NCBI RefSeq assembly: GCF_905171765.1
Contig: NC_053393.1
Coordinates: 189,809,921 to 189,873,920 of the forward strand
Direction of reading: 5' to 3'
Source: Bufo bufo
Lineage: Eukaryota > Chordata > Amphibia > Anura > Bufonidae
Length of the DNA: 64,000 nucleotides
In this document: positions 1 through 11,043 of the stretch, piece after piece
Layout of the letters: every line of letters starts with the position of its first letter
Position numbering within the stretch: the first letter of the stretch is position 1
The notes under the pieces: generated by a model
Told to the model about the DNA's origin: nothing
Seen by the model: the letters and a program-made list of their open reading frames with translations, nothing else
Database searches by the model: none
Translations under genes and position numbers: made by a program

Positions 1-1090
1 CGGGACCTCTCTCCTCTGCCTGGGTGCCTGGGCCTAAATGTGTGACAGTGGCCTGTTCCAGTGGTGGGTGACGTGATGCCTGATTCTCTGCTATGACATT
101 AAGACAGATTCTGTGCTGACATAAGGCCAGATTCTCTGTTACGGGACCTCTCTCCTCTGCCTGGGTGCCTGGGCCTAAGTGTGTCAGAGGCCTGTTCCAG
201 TGGTTGGTGACGTGATGCCTGATTCTCTGCTATGACATGAAGACAGATTCTGTGCTGACATAAGGCCAGATTCTCTGTTACAGGACCTCTCTCCTCTGTC
301 TGGGTGCCGGGGCCTAAATGTGTGACAGTGGCCTGTTCCAGTGGTGGGTGACGTGAAGCTTGATTCTCTGCTATGACATGAAGACTGATTCTGCGCTGAC
401 ATAAGGCCAGATTCTCTGTTACGGGACCTCTCTCCTCTGCCTGGGTGCCTGGGCCTAAATGTGTGACAGTGGCCTGTTCCAGTGGTGGCTGACGTGAAGC
501 CTGATTCTCTGCTATGACATTAAGACAGATTCTGTGCTGACATAAGGCCAGATTCTCTGTTACGGGACCTCTCTCCTCTGCCTGGGTGCCTGGGCCTAAA
601 TGTGTGACAGTGGCCTGTTCCAGTGGTGGGTGACGTGATGCCTAATTCTCTGCTATGACATGAAGACAGATTCTGTGCTGACATAAGGCCAGATTCTCTG
701 TTACGGGACCTCTCTCCTCTGTCTGGGTGCCGGGGCCTAAATGTGTGACAGTGGCCTGTTCCAGTGGTGGGTGACGTGAAGCTTGATTCTCTGCTATGAC
801 ATGAAGACAGATTCTGCGCTGACATAAGGCCAGATTCTCTGTTACGGGACCGCTCTCCTCTGTCTGGGTGCCGGGGCCTAAATGTGTGACAGTGGCCTGT
901 TCCAGTGGTGGGTGACGTGAAGCCTGATTCTCTGCTATGACATGAAGACTGATTCTGTGCTGACATGAAGCCAGATTCTCTGCTATGGCATGAAGAGACT
1001 CATTCTCTGCTGACATGAAGCCAGATTCTTTGCTATGGCATGAAGAGACTGATTCTCTGCTGACGTGAAGCCAGATTCTCTGCTATGGGA
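1..1090 (+). repeat. 141-bp satellite array inside hAT copy A
   Basis: About 7.7 units; the unit start GGGACCTCTCTCC recurs near 1, 142, 281, 422, 563, 704 and 845 (spacing 139-141). Each unit contains three diverged sub-repeats of about 24 bp, of the form TGACRTGAAGNCNGATTCTCTG. After 960 the array breaks down into these short sub-repeats alone, which suggests the 141-bp unit grew from a 24-bp ancestor. The same unit forms the arrays at 15757-18396 and, reversed and decayed, at 22379-22592. Confidence 0.92.
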
Positions 1091-1390
1091 CCTCTGTCCA
1101 ATTGATATTGGTTCATTTTTATTTTTTTAATTTTAATTTTAATTCATTTCCCTATCCACATTTGTTTGCAGGGGATTTACCTACATGTTGCTGCCTTTTG
1201 CAGCCCTCTAGCTCTTTCCTGGGCTGTTTTACAGCCTTTTTAGTGCCCAAAAGTTAGGGTCCCCATTGACTTCAATGGGGTTCGGGTTCGGGACGAAGTT
1301 CGGATCGGGTTCGGATCCCGAACCCGAACATTTCCGGGAAGTTCGGCCGAACTTCTCGAACCCGAACATCCAGGTGTTCGCTCAACTCTA
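1..1390 (+). mobile_element. hAT element copy A, right-hand part (left part outside window)
   Basis: A satellite array (1-1090) is followed by a unique tail and a terminus dense in the motif TTCGGGTTCGG and its complement (1275-1370), ending GTTCGCTCAACTCTA at 1390. Read from the end inwards this is TAGAGTTGAGCGAAC, which matches the termini of the hAT copies at 10896, 20150 and 27595. The tail at 1120-1215 is nearly identical to the sequence after the satellite in the copy at 10896 (18395-18463), so this is the same family and orientation. The transposase would lie to the left, outside the window. The element lies inside a Tc1 transposase gene that resumes at 1391. Confidence 0.75.
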
Positions 1391-1880
1391 GTGAAGAACA
1401 ATGTATTTTCCAACACGATGGAGCACTGTGCCATAAGGCAAAAGTGATAACTAAGTGGCTCAGGGACCAAAACGTTTTGGGTCCATGGCCTGGAAACTCC
1501 CCAGATCTTAATCCCATTGAGAACTTGTGGTCAATCCTCAAGAGGCGGGTGGACAAACAAAAACCCACTAATTCTGACAAACTCCAAGAAGTGATTATGA
1601 AAGAATGGGTTGCTATCAGTCAGGAATTGGCCCAGAAGTTGATTGAGAGCATGCCCAGTCGAATTGCAGAGGTCCTGAAAAGAAGGGCCAACACTGCAAA
1701 TACTGACTCTTTGCATAAATGTCATGTAATTGTCGATAAAAGCCTTTGAAACGTATGAAGTGCGTGTAATTATATTTCACTACATCACAGAAACAACTGA
1801 AACAAAGATCTAAAAGCAGTATAGCAGCAAACTTTGTGAAAACGAATATGTGTCATTCTCAAAACTTTTGGCCACGACTG
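1391..1880 (+). pseudogene. Tc1-like transposase, 3' part, with right terminus
   Basis: From about 1393 to 1749 one open frame encodes the C-terminal part of a Tc1/mariner transposase. It holds the second catalytic aspartate (FQHDGALCH), the SPDLNPIENLW block with the catalytic glutamate, and a C-terminal helix region ending in a stop at 1747-1749. The right terminus is AAAACTTTTGGCCACGACTG at 1861-1880, followed by TA. The N-terminal DNA-binding domain and first aspartate are missing because hAT copy A was inserted at 1390. The transposase would cut and paste its element at TA sites; this fragment cannot. Confidence 0.85.
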
Positions 1881-1882
1881 TA

Positions 1883-3139
1883 TTTTGTGAGCCTTGTACT
1901 TAATTTCTATGCTGATGGTACAATATTTGCCATCTTCTCTGGTGGATTAGTGGAAACTTTTACAGGAAATCTTCAACTGTTTTGCAACTGGACACGTGTA
2001 ATAGTTTTTATTTGGGGAAAAAAAGAACAGCAGACTTAAAGGGTTTACAGGAAATCTTCAACAGTCACCTCAGACATTGACGGCATATCCTTTTATACAA
2101 TGAAGATAAATATAACTTAATTGGATTAACTTCTATACTGTGTGTTTTCACCTGTAGATGAAATGAGAATAAACATTGCAGCATGGAGGTGATTTAGGTG
2201 ATAAGCCTACATGATATGCTGTGTAGCAAAATATAACATTACAATATAAAAAATTTCAGTATCTGAGGAGGAAATGTACATATTGACAATACACTTATTT
2301 TAAATCAAACTATTTCAGGGACGCATGACATCTGCTTTGCTCATATATTTCTCAACAATTTTAATGCAAGACTGAAGCTGTTTCTAAAAAAAAAAAATCT
2401 CTCTCTCCTGTAGTGAATTTTAGATTAATAAATGTGTTGATAGAGTTCCAGAGATGGCCGGCTTTAGTTTTAGCTCCCACTGACAAGCCATTTCTTGCGA
2501 AATGCACACCATGTCAGTTATTCTTACTGAAAAAAGAAGACTGTCATGCTGTTAAAGAACATCCAGGCTGAAAGCAACGTGCTTTACCTTCCTGAGTTAT
2601 CACTTCCTCATAATTACTGCTTACATGTCTGATGTATTCAGTGTATGCTTTGAGTGCTAACACCAAGATGTAAAAAATTTTCAAAGTAAAGAACATGATG
2701 TCCTCTTAACATTATTGATCCATCTGTTTATTGTCTATTTGGTAAAGTCAATTAAAACTTAAAACCAAAGATGATCAAATGTATGAATTTATTGCAGAAT
2801 GAAAAACAGTTTGTGACTATTTTTAGACAACTTATTTGACTAATTAAATAAAACTAAGGCTACTTTTCCTCAGCTTGGTACTGACTCCAATTGCACTCTA
2901 CTTGACTTTATTAAAGGCTTGTCTCACTTGGTACCTCATTGGATGTAGTACCAAAAAAAGTACCAGGCACTATCTGCAAGTTTGGCTGGTGGAAAAATGG
3001 GAAAACAGGGTTGAGTTGAGTACAGTTGAGCCAATTCCATCTAGTAAAAAAAAAGGGAGCTTAACAAGAATGTACAAGAATAGTGTGTTACATTTTTCCC
3101 CTGAACTCTAACCATAAAAAGTTGGTCTCATGTTTGAAC
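1883..3139. other. No recognised gene
   Basis: AT-rich sequence with no supportable reading frame. A 19-bp string (TTTACAGGAAATCTTCAAC) occurs twice, near 1960 and 2043, a small local duplication. Around 2872-3060 there are repeated GGTACT/AGTACC-type words that resemble MITE remnants, but no boundary or target duplication was found. Confidence 0.5.
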
Positions 3140-3570
3140 AATGACTCTAGGATCAGTGATAATGTGGGAATGTTTCAGGAAAGCTGGAATCTGGCAGATT
3201 TGTATTTGTGAAGGACACATGAATCAAGCCACATACAAAGTTATTCTGGTAGAAAACTGTTCCCCAATTCTGACATTAGTTTTTTTTAATTTTCAGCAGG
3301 ACAATGCTCCATGTCACACAGCCGGGTCAATCAAGGTGTGGATGAAGGACCACCAGATCAAGACCCTGTTATGGCCAGCCCAATCTCCAGACCTCTTGAA
3401 AACCTCTGGAATGTGATCAAGAGGAAGACAGATGGTCACACGTAAGGCTGAGTTGTTTAAATTTCTGTACCAGGAATTTCATAAAGTTACCCAACAGCAA
3501 TGTGAAATTGTGGTGGAAAGCATGCCAAGACGTAAGAAAGCTGTGATAAAAATCAGGGTTATTTCATAAA
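3140..3570 (+). pseudogene. Degenerate Tc1-like transposase fragment
   Basis: Translation of 3141-3416 gives a Tc1 catalytic-core remnant: a VIMWECF block (normally VMVWGCF), then QQDNAPCHTA with the second catalytic aspartate, then WPAQSPDL. A small deletion and frameshift follow, and ENLWNVIKRK is readable in another frame at about 3400-3425. The C-terminal helix (ESMPRR) is readable at about 3518-3535. Neither terminus is preserved. It is older and more decayed than the copy at 1391. Confidence 0.75.
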
Positions 3571-3729
3571 ATATAGATTTCTGGACTCCACCTAGGTTGA
3601 AATATTAGTATTGTGTTGTTTAAACATAAATATGAACTTGTTTTCTAAGCATTATTTGAGGTCTGATTTTATTGTAACTGTTTTGTTATTTGGCTAGTTA
3701 TCACTTTCTAAAAAAAAGATGCTCTAAAC

Positions 3730-3876
3730 CAGGGATGCTCAACCTGCGGCCCTCCAGCTGTTGTAAAACTACAACTCCCACAATGCCCTGCTGTAGGCTG
3801 ATAGCTGTAGGCTGTTCGGGCATGCTGGGAGTTGTAGTTTTGCAACAGCTGGAGGGCCGCAGGTTGAGCATGCCTG
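3730..3876. mobile_element. hAT-type MITE with perfect 8-bp target duplication
   Basis: A 147-bp fold-back element runs from CAGGGATGCTCAACC to GGTTGAGCATGCCTG. Its two arms of about 60 bp (including the string CTGCGGCCCTCCAGCTG) are near-perfect inverted repeats. It is flanked by identical 8-bp copies of CTCTAAAC at 3722-3729 and 3877-3884. An 8-bp duplication with CAGG/CCTG ends is the hAT signature. It has no coding capacity, so any movement used a transposase supplied elsewhere. Confidence 0.9.
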
Positions 3877-3915
3877 CTCTAAACTGATAATTTTGCATTG
3901 GTCTCTTAATATATA

Positions 3916-3966
3916 CAGTGGCATGCCATTTTGGGCACCCCTGGTGAAAATTACTGTTACCGTGAC
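3916..3966 (-). mobile_element. Left terminus of a Tc1-like element cut by the ERV
   Basis: CAGTGGCATGCCATTTTGGG begins right after a TA and is the start of a well-known Tc1 family whose end carries TTGGGCACCC. The sequence stops at 3966, where the retroviral LTR begins. The next part expected in this family (TTAAGCAAGTTAAAGATGAA) appears 15 kb away at 18926, so the two pieces are probably halves of one copy. Confidence 0.7.
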
Positions 3967-4365
3967 TGATAGGAATCTCAACATCCCACTTGGTACCCCT
4001 GGCACCAAACTTCTAGTATCGGCTTGGTTTGAGTCCTTTTCTGACGTCAGGAGAGCACTTCACTCAGTAGGGAATAAAAGACACAACAGTGATGTACTGA
4101 ATGAACACTCTGAGGTTTATTTTAATGCTCACAGGTTATATAGAGGGGGCTTTACCTCCTTTATTAGCATATCATCGTAAGTTATGTATTCAACCTATCA
4201 TATTAACACGTTCTATTCTACAGACAGAAAATGAGAAACAAAAACTGAACTTCCATATTAGGAATATTGTCCGGGAGTAGTGCCAAAGAGATAAAATTCA
4301 GGGTTACAGAGAAAAGAAACCTTACAGCAATCAGTTTTAGTTTCTAACAGAGAAATGAAACTTCA
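3967..4365 (-). repeat. ERV 3' LTR
   Basis: This is nearly identical to 10473-10871 apart from scattered substitutions, for example at 3983, 4003, 4052 and 4130. On the minus strand a TATATAA box lies at about 4137-4143 and an AATAAA signal at 4116-4121, so R is probably short. Just inside it, a purine-rich run on the minus strand (about 4386-4400, AAGAGGGGATTTG) is a plausible polypurine tract. Confidence 0.88.
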
Positions 4366-4494
4366 TTAAAAGAACATGGATTCCTTTCAAATCCCCTCTT
4401 AAGAACCTTTAGTGTATCACACTACATGGTTCTTTTCTTTCTTGTCCTTTTTCTCTCTATATGATATTAGGTAATTCTTATACCCATCTGGGCT

Positions 4495-6407
4495 TCAATC
4501 CTCCTGGGGTAGAGTAGTCTGATATAATGACATATTAGAGAGCCCTTTTTCTAGCATTCGTCTCACACAAGGAATAACACATAATGCTACTACACCTATT
4601 ACTGCAATTACTATTAGTATGACAATCCCTAGTTGCATGAGACCTTGTTTCCAACTTGTGAACCACCCAAAGTATTGATCCCATGGGTTATTTATACCTG
4701 AGTTCTTTTTCAGTTCTATTGACAGATCTTGAAGGTTTTTTTTTTTTTTATAGCTATTGTGACCTTACCAGTGGGGCCAGTATTATTTGGTATGTATGTG
4801 CAACAGGAGGTTGGATCAGTCAATACTCGGCACACTCCGCCCTTCTCTGCAAGAATCATATCCAACACCATTCGATTCTGGAATGTCATGATTGAGTCTG
4901 CTTGTAGTTCTTCTGCTACCCCTTGTAATGCATCTCTGGTATAGTTTACAAACCTTTGCTGATTGTAGTATATGTAATTTATCCAATCCACATTTTTATT
5001 CACAGTAATGATGGGAAATATTGATTCAAATCCAGCGGCTACTTGATTTCTAGCTTTGAACTCATCTGGGACCCCTCTTGGAACACCTATTGCATCTATA
5101 TACACATGGGGATCAAAACTTGAAAGGGGGCTGCTTCTTTTGTTTATCTTTAGCACCCCTTTTTCTATAATATCTGATTCAGTAAAAATGTGCATGTTCA
5201 TTATAACTTTGGCAAGCGCACATTCACCTTTCCAGGCACCTTCCAGTCTGGATCTTATTTTTCCATCTCCACAGATCCAGTACACATCTCCTATGGAGTA
5301 TACTTGGTTCTGAGTGAGGGATATGTTCAGATTGCTGTATTTGTGACAATAACCTTTGGTGAAATTCTGTTCATTCCTCCCATGTGTACTCCCTTTGTAA
5401 CATGTGTAGTTACCTGTATATACCTGGATTCCTGCCCCAGGGCGAGGATTTTTTAACAACAGAGGGTATTTTGATTTCCATTCTGTACATACACTGTGGT
5501 TATAAGACATATTAACAAAAAGAGTCAAAAAACATTCTTCAACACTTTCTGGTGACACTAGGGGTACGGTACCTAGGTGTGGTTTGGCAGCACCGCATAT
5601 GTAACAGTTACTTTTATTCACAGAGGCTGCACTATACTTCATCCACTCCAGCCACAAATTAGCATCAGAAAAACCCGTCTCCATGGCCAAAGTATCCTCA
5701 TATGCGGGATCAGATATGGCCCTTAGGTTTTTTTTAGAGAAACTATATGTGGGGCTAGTGGGTTTTTGGGGACACCTGTGATGGGTTAGTATTCCTTAGA
5801 CTTATACATATCTCTAAGTCTGAAAATTTGTGTTACCCGGGAAGTCGCAGCTCCCCACATTTTATGGAAGTACCATCCCAATACATAATCTCCTTCATCA
5901 TATTTACCAGGGTTTTCTATTGTCAATACAATTTTCATTTCCGCTGACCTTTTTTTTGCAATAATTCAATGAGGAGGTGTCCACATAACACGTCCCTCTC
6001 TCAAGGAGTGTCATTCTAGTCAAAAGGGACTTAGAATTGATATCCCTCCTTTTGAAGGCGCTTTCTGGTTTATATCCCCATTCTGTCCCTGTATTCCATC
6101 CCACTGATCCCCAATATTCACAACCTTTTCCCCAGTATGAGTCTGTTACACATATATAGGCCTGTCCTTCTACATAGTCGTTGGAACAGTAGTTATAATA
6201 TGAACATGTTTTCAATATATCACAAAGACAAAAGGTGTAGGTAGCTACGTGAGTGTTAGATGAATTATACCAAAAGGTGATGACGCCGCCCTTGCTAGTT
6301 GCGGCTACTTCTCCCATACTGCTAATTGGTAAAATCAACAAGATTATTGAAGCAATCTGAGTCAGTACATTCAACCATTTCCCAGAAAAGAGTGAGGAGC
6401 TCATCAT
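4495..6407 (-). pseudogene. env: ERV env remnant (surface and transmembrane subunits)
   Basis: The minus-strand frame starts at 6407 with a hydrophobic signal peptide and a Cys-rich surface region up to a stop at 5904. It overlaps the pol frame by 86 bases. After a decayed stretch (5690-5904), a second frame (5690-4716) holds more of the surface subunit and the start of the transmembrane subunit. That part includes a heptad-type segment followed by a Cys cluster with a CC pair. This frame ends just after a run of 13 A residues (4737-4749 on the plus strand), a likely slippage site. Beyond it a membrane-spanning stretch and short tail are readable in another frame to about 4495. Envelope proteins mediate receptor binding and fusion; at least three breaks make this copy non-functional. 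Confidence 0.85.
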
Positions 6408-8730
6408 GTTGGAGGTCAGGGCTGTCTGCCCCCGTTAGTACCTCTGGGCCTCGTTGGAGGTCAGGGCTGTCTGCCCCCGTTAGTACCTCTTGTCCTTCTT
6501 CAAGGCCAAGGCTGTCTGCCTCCGTTCCTGCCTCCTCTCTTGCTCTCACAAGCTTCACTCGGGTGGCGTGGATCCAAGTTGGAGACTGTTCAGTCAGCAC
6601 GGCTGTTCTGGTTACTGCGACCACGGTAGTGGATGGGCCATATGCAAAGTCACCTTGGGATTTTCCTTTCTTCAGTGTTTTGATCACTACCTCATCCCCC
6701 ACCCTGTATGGGTGGGTGTGTTCCTGTGGAAGAGAGGGAGACTTACAAGCAACTTTTTCCTAAATTTTATTAAGTACCTGTATCAATTTGGTGACATATT
6801 CTTCCCTTATTAAATCAAGGTTTCCTTCCTGCACTATCATTGGGCGTCTTGCCCAGGGGGTGGGGAAAGGCCTTCCCATGAGTATCTCAATGCTGTTATA
6901 TACTACCCCTCTTTGCAGACTAATCCTGTCTTAGGATTTTTCTGCAATACTGGATAACACCAGTCTTGCTGTTCCTGTTCAGTGGCATATCTTTGAAGAT
7001 CAGTAAGCATTTGTGACATCTCAGGGGTTGGAGGTGCCAAACATGGCATCTCCCAATGGTTACATGGACCTGTGGGGTTGCATTTGGCCACTCGTTTCGC
7101 CACCTTATCTGCCAGCGCATTGCCCTGTGAGACATGATCCTTACCATCTGCTGCCGTGAATCCTCTCCTCTGTCAAATCATACCATGGTCCCACACTACC
7201 CCATGTGCGTATCTACTATCAGTATAGATGGTGACAGGTCTGCCAGCATGTAGAATACATGCTCTAGTGAGTGCAATGAGCTCAGCTGCCTGCTGTGTTG
7301 AATGTGGATGCCCTTGAGTAGGCCTACAACATCATGTGTAGTGTGCAAAAATGGTGTAACGTCACATTGTGAAAGGAGTTGCCAACTCTACCATCATAGC
7401 ACCGGCTGCAAGAGAACACAGACATGCCGGCATCTCCTGAACAGAGGTGGGCATTACCTTTGAGAAAAATACACAAGGACGCAACTTGCCTCCGTGTTCT
7501 TGTGTCAGTACACCCGCCATGGTTTTACAATTTTGGCGTGCAAATATGTGGAAGGGCATATTATAGTCAGGGAGGCCCAGCCCTGGACTCGACATGAGTG
7601 AACATTTCAGATAATCAAATGCATTGTACATTTCAGAAGACCATTTAATCAAATCTGGATTTTCTTCCAGAGTGACTTCCCTCAAAACATTGTCATAATA
7701 GGAGCAATCAGGAATCCATTGTCTACAGTAGTTTATTATCCCAAGGAAAGATAACCTTTCTTTCTTGGTGTGCGGGGTGACCAGGCCCGCAATAGACTGG
7801 ACTCTTTCTGTGTTGATTCTCCTTTCACCTTTTGTGAGGGCAAAGCCCAAGTATTCAACCTGCATTTTACACCATTGCATTTTCTTAAGTGCCACTTTGT
7901 GACCACATCCTGACAACCATTGTAACAGTGATAAACCCTCCTGAATGCTGGTCTCCGCTGACATGCTACACAGTAACAAATCATCGACATATTGCAGCAG
8001 CACAGAACCTTGGGGGGGGGGGTACCATGGTTCTAACGTGGCTTGGAGGTCTATGCTGTACACTACAGGTGAATCAGCTTATCCCTGGGGCATTCTGCCC
8101 CAGGTCAGTTGACGTCTGTCAAAGGAAAAAGCAAAAAGTAGTCTGGTCTTCTTGTCAACTGGGATAGAAAAGAAAAATGCATTTTTCTGATCTATCACAC
8201 TGAACCAAACAGCGTCTGCTGGAATGGCAGATAGTAATTGAGGGATGTCAGGTACAATAGGGGCTTTAGGCACAATGATGTTGTTGATGGCCCTTAAATC
8301 CTGTACAAAGCGGGTAGTACCATCTGCCTTTGTCACTGGATTTACAGGCGTGCTGTAGGGAGAAATCACCTCTTCCAGGATTCCCCTTTTGTAGGAATTC
8401 TTTTATCATTGGCCTTAGTCCATCGAGTTTCTCTTTTGGCAGTAGGTATTGTTTCTGGAACACTGAAATGACACCTGGTTTTACAGTAGCTTTGTAAGGT
8501 GTGCAATCTATGAATCCTGTGTCATATGCATTTGAAGACCATAATGCAGGGTTAATGTTGTTAAGTTCTGGGTGGTTCTGTATGTTTGCAAGAAACAGTG
8601 GCACTGGTGTAGAGATTGGAATGAGATCTGAGTGTACTCTTATGCCCTGATTTTTGGCTGACACTTGTAAGTCAAGCTTAATGAACAAATCTTTACTTAA
8701 CACACTTGAGGTTGCAATGCTATCTACCAT
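6322..8730 (-). pseudogene. pol: ERV pol remnant: reverse transcriptase, RNase H, partial integrase
   Basis: On the minus strand the RT fingers begin before 8369. A frameshift near 8370 is followed by a frame with the QDLRAINN block and, past an in-frame stop at 8079, the YVDD active site (7981-7992). RNase H follows at about 7350-7085 and is broken by stops; its TDSRYAHG-type block is legible near 7200-7230. The integrase N-terminal spacer (to about 6903) runs directly into sequence from the end of the core (GRPFPTPWARRP near 6830-6865). The zinc-binding domain and nearly all of the DDE core are therefore missing. The C-terminal domain (WIHATRVK, near 6555-6575) is present, and the frame stops at 6322, past the env start. 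Confidence 0.85.
6408..6540 (-). repeat. Short tandem repeat in the pol C-terminal tail
   Basis: Three copies of a 42-48 bp unit containing GCTGTCTGCC (at about 6420, 6466 and 6508). Two are nearly identical and the third is diverged. On the coding strand each adds a short acidic, proline-containing segment (TGADSPDLQ) to the tail after the integrase C-terminal domain. The array stays in frame. Confidence 0.75.
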
Positions 8731-10448
8731 GAATCCTACTCTCAGTCATCTAAGTCCACTCCTTTTAGTCGGACTCTGTGGTCCTCCTTCTGTCTGTCAT
8801 TAGTGTCCCATTAGTGTCCCAGCTGCCCGTAAGAACAGAGCTCTGATGTGAAGCAGAACACTTAACATGTAACACATAACTTCAAACATTGAAACAAACA
8901 GATGTGACAATACAGACATAAACACACAAAAGGCCCATAAAAACTTTTCATTGACTTCAAAAAAAAAATGTACAGCTTGATCAATGCTGTTAGCACCAAT
9001 AAAAACCAAAAACTTCCAAGAAAAATAAAATAAAATTCTCAATGCGCATATTATTCACATTTTCATGTACTCACAAACAGCTCATAACCACGCCCTTACA
9101 CATAAAAACTGAATTGCACACACAGCTCTGCTAAAAGCATCCATTAGTCTTCACATTTTCAACTCCACTACAACTCAAAGCCACACCCATTCACATTCCA
9201 CTGAATCATTTGTCTTCCAACCTAGTCACACATTTGTCTTTGTTTGATCCCAAAACTTGCACCACAGACAAACACAGCTTTCCTGGAAACAGATAGCCAC
9301 ACCACACCCAGAATTGCTGATAGTATATCTCGCTGTTGTGCTGTTTTCCAATGTTTTCTGATCTTCACTCTGTGATTAATCAACTCTTATAAGAAGACAA
9401 TATACATGTTATAATCGTACAGTCATTTTGTTAAACCCAAATCATTTTATATGTCAGGTGGCCTTAGTTAATGTTGTACATATATAATAATTCTTGTTAA
9501 AAGCTGGATTCTCACATTACACTGCTGGGGAAAGAAAATTATTGAACAATTTTTTTTTTTGTCTACTATAATAATATTACACATATAACATCACTTACTC
9601 TGCAGGATTCCCTACCCCTTTGTATCATGTAATCCATATCCTAGGACGGGTCATGGTCAAAATGTCTTTGTCTCCCAGACAAAGACCCTTTATCATATCC
9701 ATGTAGTACGGGCTATTATCGCCGTCCCTGGGAAAAGGGGCTAGCAGCTTGCATGGACTCCAGTCCATCCAGCTAAGTTATCCACCCATGGGTTAACTAG
9801 GAAGTAATTTGTGGGACTACACCGTGCAACATAAACTTTGCATGTTTCTCCCGTCTCAGGTTTGGGATAATCTGTTTTAGACCCTTGTGACCCCATTCCA
9901 TTTGATATTTTAATGATGCTACTTTCCTAGGACTGGCTGTACTGAACCGTTAAGGCTCAGAGAAATTAATCCTGTCAACTAGGCAAAGGATTCAGGTCTG
10001 AACACAAAATATCAGAGAGTTTCATCAAACATATAATTTGCAGACCTCCACAACACAGTAAAACAACAATGCAATGTCCTTAAAACTCTATGCAAAGAGT
10101 GAACTTCAGTCCCTACACTTACCACCCGGACATCAGTATCCTTATCTCAACTCTAATATTCTTATACTTTAAAACAACTTTAAAAGAGTCAAACCAAGCT
10201 CCATCCTTGTCTCCCTGAGACAATGTTATCTAGTGCGCACTATATTTTCTCTGAGTGATCCTCACGGCGGACTCCCGGAGTCCCCGGGTCACTCCCCCAG
10301 ACTCCCGGAGTCTGTTCCCTGTATCCCTGATACAGTAATTTATACTAGAAGTTGTAGGTTCTACTTACTAGATCAAGACGTGGTTCTCGGATCGGCCAGA
10401 GGACAATAACAGATGCCTTTCTTACCGAACCCGAGGATGACCTTCTCG
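8731..10448 (-). other. ERV leader and former gag/protease region, no frame recognisable
   Basis: Between the primer site and the first readable pol sequence there are about 1.7 kb with no matrix, capsid or zinc-knuckle motif on either strand. Either gag has decayed beyond reading or other DNA replaced it. The AT-rich part at 8800-9600 looks unlike the rest of the provirus and may be an unrelated insertion. A GTAAGT on the minus strand at about 10363-10368 could be a splice donor, but I cannot support this further. Confidence 0.5.
10270..10312 (-). other. Paired GC-rich hairpins in ERV leader
   Basis: The 13-bp element GACTCCCGGAGTC (perfect 6-bp arms around one C) occurs twice, at 10270-10282 and 10300-10312, with CCCGGG between. 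It lies about 140-200 bases downstream of the primer site on the transcribed strand, where retroviral dimerisation and packaging hairpins usually sit. That role is inferred from position and symmetry only. Confidence 0.5.
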
Positions 10449-10469
10449 ATCCCCGGACACGAGCCCCCA
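10449..10469 (-). promoter_or_regulatory. Primer binding site, proline-tRNA type
   Basis: Two bases inside the 5' LTR the minus strand reads TGGGGGCTCGT followed by GTCCGGGGAT. The first 11 bases match the complement of a tRNA-Pro 3' end. The rest matches if a GT and one extra G were inserted. Reverse transcription of gammaretroviruses is commonly primed by tRNA-Pro, which agrees with the pol and env features. The insertions would weaken priming. Confidence 0.8.
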
Positions 10470-10472
10470 AAC

Positions 10473-10871
10473 TGATAGGAATCTCAACTTCCCACTTGGT
10501 ACCCCTGCCACCAAACTTCTAGTATCGGCTTGGTTTGAGTCCTTTTCTGACGTCAGGAGAGCGCTTCACTCAGTAGGGAATAAAAGACACAACAGTGATG
10601 TACTGAATGAACACTCTGAGGTTTATTTTAATGCACACAGGTTATATAGAGGGGGCTTTACCCCCTTTATTAGCATATCATCGTAAGTTATGTATTCAAC
10701 CTATCATATTAACACGTTCTATTCTACAGACAGAAAATGAGAAACAAAAACTGAACTTCCATATTAGGAATATTGTCCGGGAGTAGTGCCAAAGAGATAA
10801 AATTCAGGGTTACAGAGAAAAGAAACCTTACAGCAATCAGTTTTAGTTTCTAACAGAGAAATGAAACTTCA
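10473..10871 (-). repeat. ERV 5' LTR
   Basis: Same length and sequence as the LTR at 3967, with the same TATA box and polyadenylation signal. As the upstream LTR on the minus strand it would drive the provirus. Its outer edge at 10871 is followed by a 24-bp stretch (10872-10895) I could not assign, and then by hAT copy B. Confidence 0.88.
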
Positions 10872-11043
10872 GCAAAAGGCAGAATTGGTTTTGACTAGGG
10901 ATGAGCGAACCCGAACTGTATAGTTCGGGTTCGTACCGAATTTTGAGGTGTCCGTGACACGGACCCGAACCCGAACATTTTCGTAAAAGTCTGGGTTCGG
11001 GTTCGGTGTTCGGCGCTTTCTTGACGCTTTTTGAAAGGCTGCA

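Larger units (their letters stand above)
3967..10871 (-). mobile_element. Endogenous retrovirus, gammaretrovirus-type, defective provirus
   Basis: Two 399-bp direct repeats (3967-4365 and 10473-10871) have TG...CA ends when read on the minus strand and enclose pol and env on that strand. Next to the upstream LTR is a primer site of the proline-tRNA type. Pol and env overlap at the pol 3' end. These traits fit the gammaretrovirus-like class. No gag frame is recognisable, the integrase core is missing, and pol and env carry stops and frameshifts, so the copy cannot replicate. The bases next to the two LTRs (GTGAC and GCAAA) do not match, so there is no intact target duplication. Confidence 0.88.

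Noticed and set aside
520..1016. Overlapping reading frames in the satellite of copy A
   Set aside because: They arise because the unit length is a multiple of three and are broken by unit-length variation; no start context or conservation beyond the repeat itself.
4683..4944. Plus-strand frames with hydrophobic starts across the ERV env
   Set aside because: The minus-strand env explains the region; the poly-Phe is the T run.
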